Shown here piece by piece: positions 10,067 through 18,254 of a stretch of 61,779 nucleotides of DNA (its first letter is position 1; each line of letters starts with the position of its first letter). The stretch lies in contig JACPPV010000021.1 of assembly GCA_016190825.1 (NCBI GenBank), positions 1 to 61,779 on the forward strand, read 5' to 3'. The position numbers and the translations under genes were made by a program. The notes under the pieces are model-generated. The model saw nothing but the letters and a program-made list of their open reading frames with translations, made no database searches and was not told where the DNA came from. This DNA is from Chloroflexota bacterium (lineage in GTDB: Bacteria; Chloroflexota; Dehalococcoidia; Dehalococcoidales; UBA2162).

Positions 10067-11443
10067 ATGAAGATATTTAACACGCTTAGCAGCCAGAAAG
10101 AAGAGTTTTTACCTCAAGGCAGTGAGGTCAGGATGTACGTCTGTGGCATAACGCCGTACAGCGATAGCCATCTTGGCCATGCCATGAGCTATGTCCTCTT
10201 TGATGCTATCCGCCGCTACCTCCAGTTCCGCGGCTACCGGGTGAAGTATGTCCAGAACATCACCGATATTGATGACAAGATCATCGACCGTGCGGCTCGG
10301 CTGGGTATCTCCGCCCATGAGCTTGCCGGACGCTATACCGATGCCTTTTTCGAGGATATGAAGGCCCTCAACGTCCTGCCGGCGGATGTTTACCCGCGCG
10401 CCACTGAGGAAATACCTAAAATGCTGGAGATTATCCAGGGACTGGTGGACAAAGGTTATGCCTATCCGGCGGAGAGCGGCGTCTATTTCCGTGTCAGGAA
10501 TGTGCCCGACTATGGGAAGCTTTCCAACCGCACCATCGAGTCGATGGAGGCTGGCATCCGCATCGAGTCCGGGGAGGAGAAGGAACACCCGATGGACTTT
10601 GTCCTCTGGAAGGCAGCCAAGCCCGGCGAGCCTTCCTGGGCCAGCCCTTGGGGTCCCGGCAGACCGGGATGGCACATAGAGTGCAGCGCCATGTCTGTGA
10701 GATACCTGGGTGAGACGATTGACATTCACGGTGGGGGGCAGGACCTCATCTTCCCCCATCACGAGAACGAAATAGCCCAATCGGAAAGTTTCACCGGCAA
10801 GAAGCCCTTCGCCCGGTACTGGATGCACAATGGCCTGCTCCAGCTTGGCGAAGAGAAAATGAGCAAGTCCCTGGGCAACCTGATAACGATCAGGCAGTCC
10901 TTGGAGAAGAACACCGCTGATGCCATCCGGATTTTTGTACTCGGCTCTTATTACCGCAGCCCACTGACCTATTCAGAGGAAGTCATGGAGGCTGCCGAAA
11001 GGGGCGCGGAGAGATTGCGTCAGGCGGTAAGGGATGAAACGATGGGGACCGGAATGGAAAAGGATGCCGCCTTGATAGACGTTGAGTCTTTCCGGCGGAG
11101 ATTCATCGAGGTGATGGATGATGATTTTGGCACCGCCCAGGCCGTGGCGACCCTGTTTGACCTGGCGCGGGAAATCAACCGCGAGCGGGATGCCGGTCAC
11201 AACGCTGTCCAGGCAAGGGTGGCGCTGTCAGAGCTAGCGCGTGTGCTGGGGCTGACCCTGAAGCCGCCGGAGAGACCGTTCTTAGTCGCCGAACCCTTTA
11301 TTGAGCTATTGATTGCCACCCGCCGCGAGCTACGCGAGGCGAAACAGTGGCAGCTCGCCGATAACATCCGCAGCAAGCTGGCGGAAGTGGGCGTTCTCCT
11401 CGAAGACACCTCCAAAGGCACGATCTGGAAGGCGAAGAGATAA
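10067..11443 (+). CDS. cysS: Cysteinyl-tRNA synthetase
   Basis: Class I aminoacyl-tRNA synthetase charging tRNA-Cys. The Zn-binding Cys in [15 protein letters not shown] (residues 25-39, which includes the HIGH-like HLGH), the second Zn site GWHIECSAM, the [15 protein letters not shown] segment and the KMSKS loop in [11 protein letters not shown] are all present, and the C-terminus ends with the usual KGTIWK-type motif. The length of 458 residues is normal. It follows ispF by 20 bases; ispD-ispF-cysS is a common bacterial order. Confidence 0.97.
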   Translation: MKIFNTLSSQKEEFLPQGSEVRMYVCGITPYSDSHLGHAMSYVLFDAIRRYLQFRGYRVKYVQNITDIDDKIIDRAARLGISAHELAGRYTDAFFEDMKALNVLPADVYPRATEEIPKMLEIIQGLVDKGYAYPAESGVYFRVRNVPDYGKLSNRTIESMEAGIRIESGEEKEHPMDFVLWKAAKPGEPSWASPWGPGRPGWHIECSAMSVRYLGETIDIHGGGQDLIFPHHENEIAQSESFTGKKPFARYWMHNGLLQLGEEKMSKSLGNLITIRQSLEKNTADAIRIFVLGSYYRSPLTYSEEVMEAAERGAERLRQAVRDETMGTGMEKDAALIDVESFRRRFIEVMDDDFGTAQAVATLFDLAREINRERDAGHNAVQARVALSELARVLGLTLKPPERPFLVAEPFIELLIATRRELREAKQWQLADNIRSKLAEVGVLLEDTSKGTIWKAKR

Positions 11444-11484
11444 AAAAGAAGCTGTCCGAATCTGGTAAGAACGGTTTGACAATT

Positions 11485-12084
11485 ATGCTACCTGATTTTC
11501 CAAATATCAAAGCAGACCTTCATAAGCTTATAGAAAGGCGACTAAGATATCGCGCTAAGATCGGAGATCCCGTGGTTGCAATGACAAGGCAGTCATTTCA
11601 ACATGAAGGCGACGGCATGGTCTACAATACTACCGAAGGCGCACAAAAGGAAGTGGATTATAACAAGATAGAGTCCTCCTTTTCCTTTTCGCGAGACCAG
11701 ATCAAATCCCTAAAGATAGAGGATATTCTGAAAAAGGTCGATTCTGCTGCCCAAGAATTGTCTGATCATATGGCGCGAACAATTTTCGCGGCAATTGAGC
11801 GAGGCACGAAGGAGGCGGGGACACAAGTTGACGCCGGTGGTAGGCCGTTTTTACCCGAAGTGCTCTTTGATGCACTTGAAAAGATTTCGATTGACTTCGA
11901 TGAAGAAACAGGAGAACCCCTTATGCCATCGGTGTTCGTCAGTCCTGAAGTTGCGGCTCAGATTCAAGACAAACTTCCAGAATGGGAGAGGAATGAAGAA
12001 TATAAGAAACGGCATGACGAGATAATGAAGCGTAAATATGAAGAATGGAATGCTCGAGAAAGTAATCGAAAATTGGTTGACTAA
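11485..12084 (+). CDS. Unknown protein paired with a nuclease-like gene
   Basis: About 199 residues from ATG 11485 (the frame also opens at TTG 11476); I do not recognise the family. It is charged and predicted mostly helical, with a central segment containing DHMARTIFAAIERGTKEAG and a highly charged C-terminal helix rich in Glu, Lys and Arg. There is no signal peptide or membrane segment. No Shine-Dalgarno is visible. It overlaps the next gene by 47 bases in another frame, suggesting coupled translation. Codon use is AT-richer than in the flanking cysS and prenyltransferase genes, so the pair looks like an acquired cassette. Confidence 0.6.
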   Translation: MLPDFPNIKADLHKLIERRLRYRAKIGDPVVAMTRQSFQHEGDGMVYNTTEGAQKEVDYNKIESSFSFSRDQIKSLKIEDILKKVDSAAQELSDHMARTIFAAIERGTKEAGTQVDAGGRPFLPEVLFDALEKISIDFDEETGEPLMPSVFVSPEVAAQIQDKLPEWERNEEYKKRHDEIMKRKYEEWNARESNRKLVD

Positions 12085-13621
12085 TACTGACGAAAGGACT
12101 TATCAAGTTCCGTTTTGTCAGTTGTTAACCCTCAAGGGATACAAAGTAGTTCATATTTCAACGCACGGACCGTTTGAGCAAGGGAAGGATATCATCGCCA
12201 TTGGCCCCGAAGGAAATCCCTGTGTCTTCCAGCTAAAGATTGGGGATATTCCTCTAGATCGCTGGCGCCAGATCAGGTCTGAAGTAGATGAATTGCTCGA
12301 TATACCGATCAATCACCCCAGCATACCCAAGTCCACTCCGCACGAATCTCATTTCGTTACAACCGGCACTTTTTCGGACCCAGTCAGGCGTGAGATTGAT
12401 GATCGTAATGAGCAAAGGAAAAGGGACAACAAGCCAGTACTACATACAACTGTTAAAGGAGAGCTTCTTCAGGACTTCCTCGGAGTTACCACAGAGTTCC
12501 TTCCACAAGAAATTAAGGAATTGCAGTTATTTCTAAATCTTTATACTCGTGATGGAACTTGCCCTTTGCCAAAAAAGGATTTCTCAGACTTCCTCTCTGT
12601 TATCTCTCCGCTTAGTAAGGAGTATAGCAAGCAGGCTTTAGTCAGGGCGGGTGCGAGCAGTCTTGTATTCTCGGCTTACGTCTTGTCTCCGTATGAGCGT
12701 GCCAAAAATCATTGGGCATTGGGCGAAGGGTGGATTGTCTATACTGCCTATCTCATGGCGCTTGCGGAGAAAAATAACGCCTATCAGGAACTGTTGCCAT
12801 CACTAGACTTGGCTATCAGTTCGGTTGAGCGCTCGTTAGCTGATTTGCAGGTCGAGGCTTTAGAAAGTCCGGATCTTCTGCAGGGTAGTATTTTTGATGG
12901 TATGTTCTACCCCTATAGCACAACAATACTGTGTGGTTACTTGAGTGCTTATCGACTGTATCTGTTATTGAAAGGCACAAGAGACTGGCGAGAAGACAGA
13001 ATTACAGGTTTTCTTGAAAAGTATAAGGGCGATATTAGGTTGTTCGGCGAAATCGCACTGCCCCATTTCCTAAGTATTTTTTGGTACACGTTAAAGACTG
13101 GTGAGGAAGAGAAAGCGCATGCGATCCTGAATAGCGTAATCAAAGGCCTTGTATACAGTAATCGTAAACAAAAGACCGGACTTATTAGCCCTTACTACGA
13201 GGTTGAAACCATAGTCCGACACAATCTGGGTCTTCTAAACGAGCTAATAACTGAAAGTTTTGTGGATAAAACTTTTTCCTTAGGTTCCCTAATTGCGTTA
13301 GCAGCGAGGTACGGTCGAAAAGAATTACTAGCTTCACAGTGGCGACAGATCAGTCACATTGAAACTAGTGAGTTCAGTCCAAACTCTTTATGGGAGACAT
13401 TCTTGTACCGAGCTGAACATGGAAGAATAGAAAGCAGATTCCCAAATCAGACTCAAAGTTGGGAAGAGCTAGTCGAAGAGGCAAAGCAGATTAATGCGGG
13501 TGAGGTCCCAGTGGGATTCTCAAAATATCCGCAATTCGCTCTTCTGCTTCTCTTGGTTTTCCCCCATAGAATGAGGCAGGTCTATATAAAATTTCTGGAT
13601 GCAGCGATAACAAGCGCATAA
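12038..13621 (+). CDS. PD-(D/E)XK nuclease-like protein with a large unknown C-terminal region
   Basis: 527 residues. The first 150 look like a restriction-endonuclease fold of the Mrr/QxK type: Glu19 on the first helix, GKDIIAIG with Asp51, then FQLK with Gln65 and Lys67 on the next strand, the usual spacing of that active site. The remaining 370 residues form a helical region without a motif I recognise and no ATPase or methylase signature. The start may be ATG 12038 or 12050; both lie inside the preceding gene. The overlap, lower G+C and lack of housekeeping partners suggest a defence or other mobile cassette, which is an inference. No partner methyltransferase is present. Confidence 0.6.
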   Translation: MKNGMLEKVIENWLTNTDERTYQVPFCQLLTLKGYKVVHISTHGPFEQGKDIIAIGPEGNPCVFQLKIGDIPLDRWRQIRSEVDELLDIPINHPSIPKSTPHESHFVTTGTFSDPVRREIDDRNEQRKRDNKPVLHTTVKGELLQDFLGVTTEFLPQEIKELQLFLNLYTRDGTCPLPKKDFSDFLSVISPLSKEYSKQALVRAGASSLVFSAYVLSPYERAKNHWALGEGWIVYTAYLMALAEKNNAYQELLPSLDLAISSVERSLADLQVEALESPDLLQGSIFDGMFYPYSTTILCGYLSAYRLYLLLKGTRDWREDRITGFLEKYKGDIRLFGEIALPHFLSIFWYTLKTGEEEKAHAILNSVIKGLVYSNRKQKTGLISPYYEVETIVRHNLGLLNELITESFVDKTFSLGSLIALAARYGRKELLASQWRQISHIETSEFSPNSLWETFLYRAEHGRIESRFPNQTQSWEELVEEAKQINAGEVPVGFSKYPQFALLLLLVFPHRMRQVYIKFLDAAITSA

Positions 13622-13651
13622 TCTGCTCGTCTGTAACTACTTCTTATCTGG

Positions 13652-15193
13652 TTACCTGCTCCCGATCGCCTGCTTCAGCCCGAAGAAGATGTTTTTCTGC
13701 CTCTCAATGTAGCGGTACATCCAGGCGATGAAGGCCAGGAATACCGCCCCGGTCAGCGCTACATAAACGATGCCGGCGTTACCGAGGGTCTGCCAGACGA
13801 AGGCCAGCGTCAGCAGCAGTCCGGTCGCCAGGTGGATGGTCACCGTCAGCGCATTGGCCGGGACGAGGTCGAAGGAGTTGCCGTAATGCCGCCGGGCATA
13901 CTGAAGCGCCCTGACCGCCAGTGGCAGCGTAATTAGCGCCATCAGTGAGAGCAGTGGCAGTACCCCAACCGCCGCCCCCACGCCGATCGCCACATAAGAG
14001 CCAGCCATGAGCAAGCTGTACAGCATTACCGCCTGCTTCCGCCCCAGCCTCACAACCAGTGTTTTCTTACCTACCTGCTTATCGGCGGAGTAGTCAGGGA
14101 ACTCATTGATGTAGAGAACAGCAAAAATGAGCAGTGAAACGGGGATTGACGTGATAACGGGAAGCCAGGCAAAGCTTTGCGTTTGGACATAGTAAGCCCC
14201 TAATGTCATCAGCGCGCCGAAGTTCACTCCAACCACCGCTTCGCCCAGCCCTCTTTTCGCCCAGTTGAAGGGACTCAGGGTATAGAACACCCCGGACAGA
14301 AGGCCTATCGCCCCCAGCAGGAGTAGCCAGTATCCCCCCGTTGCCCACACCAGGTAGAATCCGATGCTGGCGCTCAACAGAAAGAAAAAGACCGCCCCGG
14401 TGAGCACCTCAACGGGCGTCAGTAGCCCGAGCTGGATTACACGACTGCCCCCGCTGAAAGGACGGACAAACTCCTGGTTTACATCGTCATTGTGGCTCTT
14501 GTGGTCGGCATAGTCGTTCAGAACGTTAGTGGCGATGTGGATTGACAGCCCTGCCACCAGGGTAAGCAGGAAAAGCCCCCATTGGACGCTGCCGGCGGTG
14601 AGCCAGGCGATAGCCGTTCCCAGCAGCACCGGGACCAGGCTGGCGGTCAGAAAAGGTACCCTTACCGCCATGACCCAGTTCTTCATCTTCGTCTTGACAA
14701 GTTGCCAGTCGCTGACCACGCGCTGGTTCTCAGGAAATTCAAGCACTGTGGGCGGCATCCCCTGGACGATCTCACTGAAAATGCGAAACTTAATTGTATT
14801 GGGAATGACCTTGATGCAATCGAGCATTCCGGCATTCCCCGTCCCAACCATGTACTTGACTACGGGAGACCTTTCAGCAGTCAAAGTCAGGGCGTGCTCC
14901 CTTTCCGCTTCGTCCCTGACGAAAACGGCCTTGCCGCTGATCTCGATTTCTTTGGATTCGTTAATGCTGCCGCCGGCCTGGTTGACCAGAAGGGCTATCG
15001 AGGGATGGTTGGTCATCTGCACTGTTTTCGGGTCGCCCTTCATCGTCGCCAGGTAGACGTTGAAATTCTCATCGGCTGCGTAGTGCATCATGCGGTTCCT
15101 TATCTTGTCCCCGGCCGAGGTCGCCACGGCGGCGATTTCAACCTTGTCCATTACATCGAGAATTTCCCGGCGGCTGTGCTTTTGTTCACCCAT
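13652..15193 (-). CDS. Split-barrel (pyridoxamine oxidase-like) and UbiA/MenA prenyltransferase fusion
   Basis: 513 residues. Residues 1-145 resemble the PNPOx-like split barrel that binds flavin or F420 (IRNRMMHYAADENFNVYLAT, then KTVQMTNHPSIALLV). Residues 170-510 are a polytopic UbiA-family prenyltransferase with about nine membrane segments; the two Asp-rich motifs are NDYADHKS (226-233) and NEFPDYSADK (363-372), closest to MenA-type enzymes that prenylate dihydroxynaphthoate. The fusion is unusual. AAGGAGAG lies upstream of ATG 15193. It is the last gene after the SAM hydrolase and a small zinc protein. The acceptor is unknown; a quinone or another lipid is plausible. Confidence 0.85.
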   Translation of the reverse strand: MGEQKHSRREILDVMDKVEIAAVATSAGDKIRNRMMHYAADENFNVYLATMKGDPKTVQMTNHPSIALLVNQAGGSINESKEIEISGKAVFVRDEAEREHALTLTAERSPVVKYMVGTGNAGMLDCIKVIPNTIKFRIFSEIVQGMPPTVLEFPENQRVVSDWQLVKTKMKNWVMAVRVPFLTASLVPVLLGTAIAWLTAGSVQWGLFLLTLVAGLSIHIATNVLNDYADHKSHNDDVNQEFVRPFSGGSRVIQLGLLTPVEVLTGAVFFFLLSASIGFYLVWATGGYWLLLLGAIGLLSGVFYTLSPFNWAKRGLGEAVVGVNFGALMTLGAYYVQTQSFAWLPVITSIPVSLLIFAVLYINEFPDYSADKQVGKKTLVVRLGRKQAVMLYSLLMAGSYVAIGVGAAVGVLPLLSLMALITLPLAVRALQYARRHYGNSFDLVPANALTVTIHLATGLLLTLAFVWQTLGNAGIVYVALTGAVFLAFIAWMYRYIERQKNIFFGLKQAIGSR

Positions 15194-15213
15194 AACTCCG
15201 ACTCTCCTTTCCC

Positions 15214-15339
15214 TTATTTTTCTTTCTTGTGCTCTTTAGCCACGTGTTCCGCCCAGCATTTTTCGTGCACGTAGACGGCGCATTTGGCGCAGTGGTAAAG
15301 ATGTGCCCGGGCCTCTTTTTTACAAACCGGACAGTTCAT
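15214..15339 (-). CDS. 41-residue zinc-binding mini-protein
   Basis: The sequence opens MNCPVCKKEARAHLYHCAKC and continues with a Cys/His-rich tail (HEKCWAEHVAKEH). Two CxxC pairs followed by further His and Cys form a probable zinc knuckle. A strong AGGAGG lies a few bases before the ATG at 15339. The gene starts inside the end of the SAM hydrolase gene (20-base overlap) and stops 20 bases before the prenyltransferase start, so the three are likely one transcript. Function unknown; many automated gene finders would miss it because of its size. Confidence 0.75.
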   Translation of the reverse strand: MNCPVCKKEARAHLYHCAKCAVYVHEKCWAEHVAKEHKKEK

Positions 15340-16177
15340 TGTTTGCACCTCCTGACTCTCTTACACGGAGTTCGTCGCCGATTTTCGCCTTTAGAAAAGC
15401 GGCGGCGCTTCCGCCTTTTACCGATATCTCTAATCGATCGCTGCTACCGACCAGAGCCAACAGTTCCCCTTCGGTAAGCTCAGGACAAGCCTCGTCTTCA
15501 GCATAAGTGCGGCTTACATCTGAGATAGCTCTGCCACCTACCTCGATCACGATGCCGATAAGTCGGGAAAGGTCCCCACTTCTGATATCGACAACCAGAT
15601 TGCCGAAGCTGTCAATATGAATAATATGTCCCACCATCGAGCCATCCCTCTCCCTGTGCGGGTGGGTCACAGGCACTACGGTGACCGTGCTGATTATCTC
15701 CCCAAAGTCCTCCGGTGTCAAGCCCAGGGAAAGCCAGCCAGCCACCGGGGCGAAAATATCCCGACCGTGAAAGGTGTCGCTTACCGCTGTCCGCCAGAAC
15801 CCTGGTTTAGTGAGCTCTACCGCTCGCCAGCCGGGCGGCAATATGCCTTCCGCAGAAACGCCGCCTGCTTCCAGCACGTAGCTCAACACGCCATTATCCG
15901 GCGCCACAAAATCCGCCGATGGCGTCCTCAAAATAATGGCTTTCCGCGTGCTACCGACGCCGGGATCGACTACCACCACATGGATAGTCCGCTCAGGGAA
16001 GAAAGAACAAGCCGTGCTCAATACAAAACCCGCTTGCATGATGTCCTGGGGTTGTATGGTGTGACACACGTCAACCAGGACCACCTCCGGATTGATGGAG
16101 AGTATGACGCCTTTCATAGCCGCTACGTAGGCATCAGTCAAGCCAAAATCGGTGGTCAAAGTTATGACTGGACGCAT
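15320..16177 (-). CDS. SAM hydrolase (SAM hydroxide adenosyltransferase, DUF62)
   Basis: Family that uses water to split S-adenosylmethionine into adenosine and methionine; related to fluorinase and chlorinase. The N-terminus MRPVITLTTDFGLTDAYVAA and the motifs VVDPGVGSTRK, VAPDNGVLS, SDTFHGRDIFAPVA and HIDSFGNLV match the family. Residues 230-237 (ACPELTEG) come from a dispersed repeat inserted in frame (see 15468-15489), lengthening a loop of the C-terminal domain. The enzyme would drain the SAM made by MetK; why such hydrolases exist in vivo is unclear. It heads the operon with the zinc mini-protein and the prenyltransferase. Confidence 0.92.
   Translation of the reverse strand: MRPVITLTTDFGLTDAYVAAMKGVILSINPEVVLVDVCHTIQPQDIMQAGFVLSTACSFFPERTIHVVVVDPGVGSTRKAIILRTPSADFVAPDNGVLSYVLEAGGVSAEGILPPGWRAVELTKPGFWRTAVSDTFHGRDIFAPVAGWLSLGLTPEDFGEIISTVTVVPVTHPHRERDGSMVGHIIHIDSFGNLVVDIRSGDLSRLIGIVIEVGGRAISDVSRTYAEDEACPELTEGELLALVGSSDRLEISVKGGSAAAFLKAKIGDELRVRESGGANNELSGL
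15468..15489 (-). repeat. Dispersed repeat inserted in frame in the SAM hydrolase gene
   Basis: Read on the minus strand, CTTGTCCTGAGCTTACCGAAGG encodes part of EACPELTEG. The same core (CCTGTCCTGAGC..CCGAAGG) occurs in intergenic DNA near 53525-53547, 53800-53830 and 61670-61710. Confidence 0.7.
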
Positions 16178-16668
16178 ATGCGCCTGCTTCCACTTCTTCA
16201 GGTTGTTACTTCAGCAGCGTTTGCCCGTGGAGGATTTGCCTCATAAATGCCATTTGCTTTTCAAAGCTTGTAGGCTATCTCAAAAGTGTTCTTCCAGCGG
16301 CCTGCGAGTTTATCATCGAATCTGTTTTTCTTGAGTGCCATCGATGACCCCTCCCCTTCGGGGTGAGCACTCTATCCCCTTCTCGCAGGCGGTTTCACAA
16401 ATAGAAACGCAGGTTCCGCCCTGATTTACGCTCCTCGCGAGTCTCCGTGACCAGCGTCCAAAGGGTTCATAAGAACACAAACTGTGCTGGACTTAGGTCA
16501 TCTTTGCTAGCTCTTTACCGTCCTCCACGAGACCTGCCACATGCCCTAGAAATGAATATTAGTTTATTTCGTGACACTACTGCACAAGATAGCAACTTGC
16601 TCAATGCTGCAGCTTGGTGGCAACTTTCTGACAACATTCGTTGCACAAAATGTTCACAAAAAAGAAAC
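16178..16668. other. 490-base stretch without a convincing gene
   Basis: Apart from one 26-codon minus-strand frame (16261-16341), I see no gene. A G+C-rich hairpin (CTCCCCTTCGGGGTGAG) lies near 16351-16368. A 94-codon frame from 16447 runs into the antisense of tRNA-Ile and is spurious. Confidence 0.5.
16261..16341 (-). CDS. Possible 26-residue peptide with a strong ribosome-binding site
   Basis: An ATG at 16341 preceded by GAAGGGGAGGGG at good distance opens a 26-codon frame beginning MALKKNRFDDKLAGRWKN. It is basic and matches nothing I know. It could be chance, because the purine-rich upstream sequence is also part of a hairpin. Confidence 0.25.
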   Translation of the reverse strand: MALKKNRFDDKLAGRWKNTFEIAYKL

Positions 16669-16742
16669 TGGGCCATTCTGGACTCGAACCAGAGACCCCA
16701 GTCTTATCAGGACTGTGCTCTAACCAGCTGAGCTAATGGCCC
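16669..16742 (-). tRNA. tRNA-Ile (GAT anticodon)
   Basis: The reverse strand folds as a full cloverleaf: acceptor GGGCCAT pairing with ATGGCCC plus discriminator A, D-arm AGCTCAGCTGGTTAGAGC, anticodon loop CTGATAA inside a CAGTC/GACTG stem giving GAT, and T-arm GGTTCGAGTCC. The CCA end is not encoded, in keeping with the cca gene at 276-1541. Confidence 0.95.
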
Positions 16743-16754
16743 ATGCATCGAGTA

Positions 16755-16784
16755 ATTCTACGTCAGATACACCCCAAAAATCAA
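16755..16784 (-). promoter_or_regulatory. Promoter of tRNA-Ile
   Basis: On the minus strand TTGATT (16784-16779), an 18-base spacer and TAGAAT (16760-16755); transcription would begin about six bases before the mature tRNA. Confidence 0.5.
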
Positions 16785-16907
16785 GCCTCGAAAGAACTTC
16801 CCTTGTTCCGCAGAAGAAGGTGACGCCAAGAAAACCTTCAGTTTCAGTTGACAGCAGCGTTGCTGTCGAACAGATAATGTCTTTGATAGCGTGTCTGGAG
16901 ATGACAG

Positions 16908-18035
16908 ATGTCTTCGGTTGTTACCTTTTTCTTGTGTGGTGATGTCATGACAGGGAGGGGAATTGACCAGGTGTTGCCCCACCCCGGTGACCCTACCCTA
17001 TTTGAGCCTTACGTGAGAGATGCCGGGGAGTATGTTGCTCTCGCCGGACGCGCCACCGGTCCTGTCCCGCGACCGGTGGATTTCGCCTACGTTTGGGGAG
17101 ATGCCATCGCCGAATTGGACCGGGTTGCCCCCGACGCACGTATTGTCAATCTTGAGACCTCGATAACGAAGAGCAACGACCACTGGAAAGGAAAGGGAAT
17201 TCATTACCGGATGAACCCGGAGAATATCCCTTGCCTGAAGGCGGTGCGCATAGATTGTTGCTCCCTAGCGAATAACCATACGCTCGATTGGGGCTTGCCG
17301 GGTCTAACCGAAACAATTGTGACCCTGAACGCCGCTGGAATAAAAACTGCCGGCGCGGGACGGAACATCAAAGAAGCCCGGACTCCGGCAGTGATGCAGG
17401 TGGGAAATTCTAGAGTCATCGTGTTTGCCTTTGGTTCAGAGACAAGTGGCATACCGCCGGAATGGGCGGCGACCAACAGAAGGCCAGGCATCAATATGCT
17501 GCCCGACTTCTCTGACCGTACTATCAGCCGGGTTGCTGATGCAATCGCATCCGTGAAGCGGAAGGGAGACATTGCCATTTTTTCTATTCACTGGGGAAGC
17601 AACTGGGGGTTCGACATTCCGCCGGACCAAGTGGATTTTGCTCACCAGCTTATCGACCGTGCAGCTATTGATATAATCTATGGCCATTCTTCCCATCATG
17701 TGAGAGGAATAGAAGTCTACCGTGGCAAGCTCATCCTGTATGGCTGCGGCGATTTTCTAAACGATTATGAAGGCATCAGCGGCCACGAAGACTTTCGGGG
17801 GAATCTGGGGTTGATGTATTTCCCTGAGGTGGATTCATTATCCGGCAAGTTAGTCTTTCTTGAAATGACGCCTATTCAGATCAAGCATTTGCGGGTCAAC
17901 CGCGCCGCCGGAGCGGACATAGCCTGGTTAAGAGATACGTTGAGCCGGGAAGGTGCCAAATTTGGTACGCAGGTAGAAATAACCGAAGACCTCAGATTGA
18001 GGCTGCATTGGAAGGACTTCGGGAGCCGGTGTTAA
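16908..18035 (+). CDS. CapA-like metallophosphatase-fold protein
   Basis: 375 residues of the CapA/PgsA family, named after poly-gamma-glutamate capsule synthesis. Conserved motifs: FLCGDVMTGRGID near residues 8-20, NLETSIT, SLANNHTLDWG, IHWGSNW and GHSSHHVRGIEVYRGKLI, followed by LYGCGDFLNDYEG. The His and Asp residues are those of calcineurin-like metallophosphoesterases. There is no signal peptide and no pgsB/pgsC neighbour, so a capsule role is doubtful. It stands alone between tRNA-Ile (opposite strand) and leuS. Confidence 0.85.
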   Translation: MSSVVTFFLCGDVMTGRGIDQVLPHPGDPTLFEPYVRDAGEYVALAGRATGPVPRPVDFAYVWGDAIAELDRVAPDARIVNLETSITKSNDHWKGKGIHYRMNPENIPCLKAVRIDCCSLANNHTLDWGLPGLTETIVTLNAAGIKTAGAGRNIKEARTPAVMQVGNSRVIVFAFGSETSGIPPEWAATNRRPGINMLPDFSDRTISRVADAIASVKRKGDIAIFSIHWGSNWGFDIPPDQVDFAHQLIDRAAIDIIYGHSSHHVRGIEVYRGKLILYGCGDFLNDYEGISGHEDFRGNLGLMYFPEVDSLSGKLVFLEMTPIQIKHLRVNRAAGADIAWLRDTLSREGAKFGTQVEITEDLRLRLHWKDFGSRC

Positions 18036-18188
18036 TTATCAGCGTCTTGGTCATCCGCCCAGAAATGCTTGTATGCCTGGGATATCTGTAACATAATGTG
18101 GGAGCGAATGGCAATAATAACTGCTGAAGTTCAATTAAGTGTATATTATGCGGCACGCGCTGGCGTGTCAAACGGACTAATTCCGCAC

Positions 18189-18217
18189 TTGACGCATCCA
18201 TACTGCCAGACTAGAAT
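18189..18217 (+). promoter_or_regulatory. Promoter of leuS
   Basis: TTGACG (18189-18194), exactly 17 bases, then TAGAAT (18212-18217). The start would be near 18225, giving a 30-base leader with AAGGAAGG before ATG 18255. This is the best full -35/-10 match in the window. Confidence 0.65.
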
Positions 18218-18254
18218 AAAGCCGATAATGCCTCTCAGATCTAAGGAAGGATGA

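Noticed and set aside
16447-16731. 94-codon frame ending over tRNA-Ile
   Set aside because: The end (..SNQRPQSYQDCALTS) is the classic antisense translation of a tRNA; no start signals.
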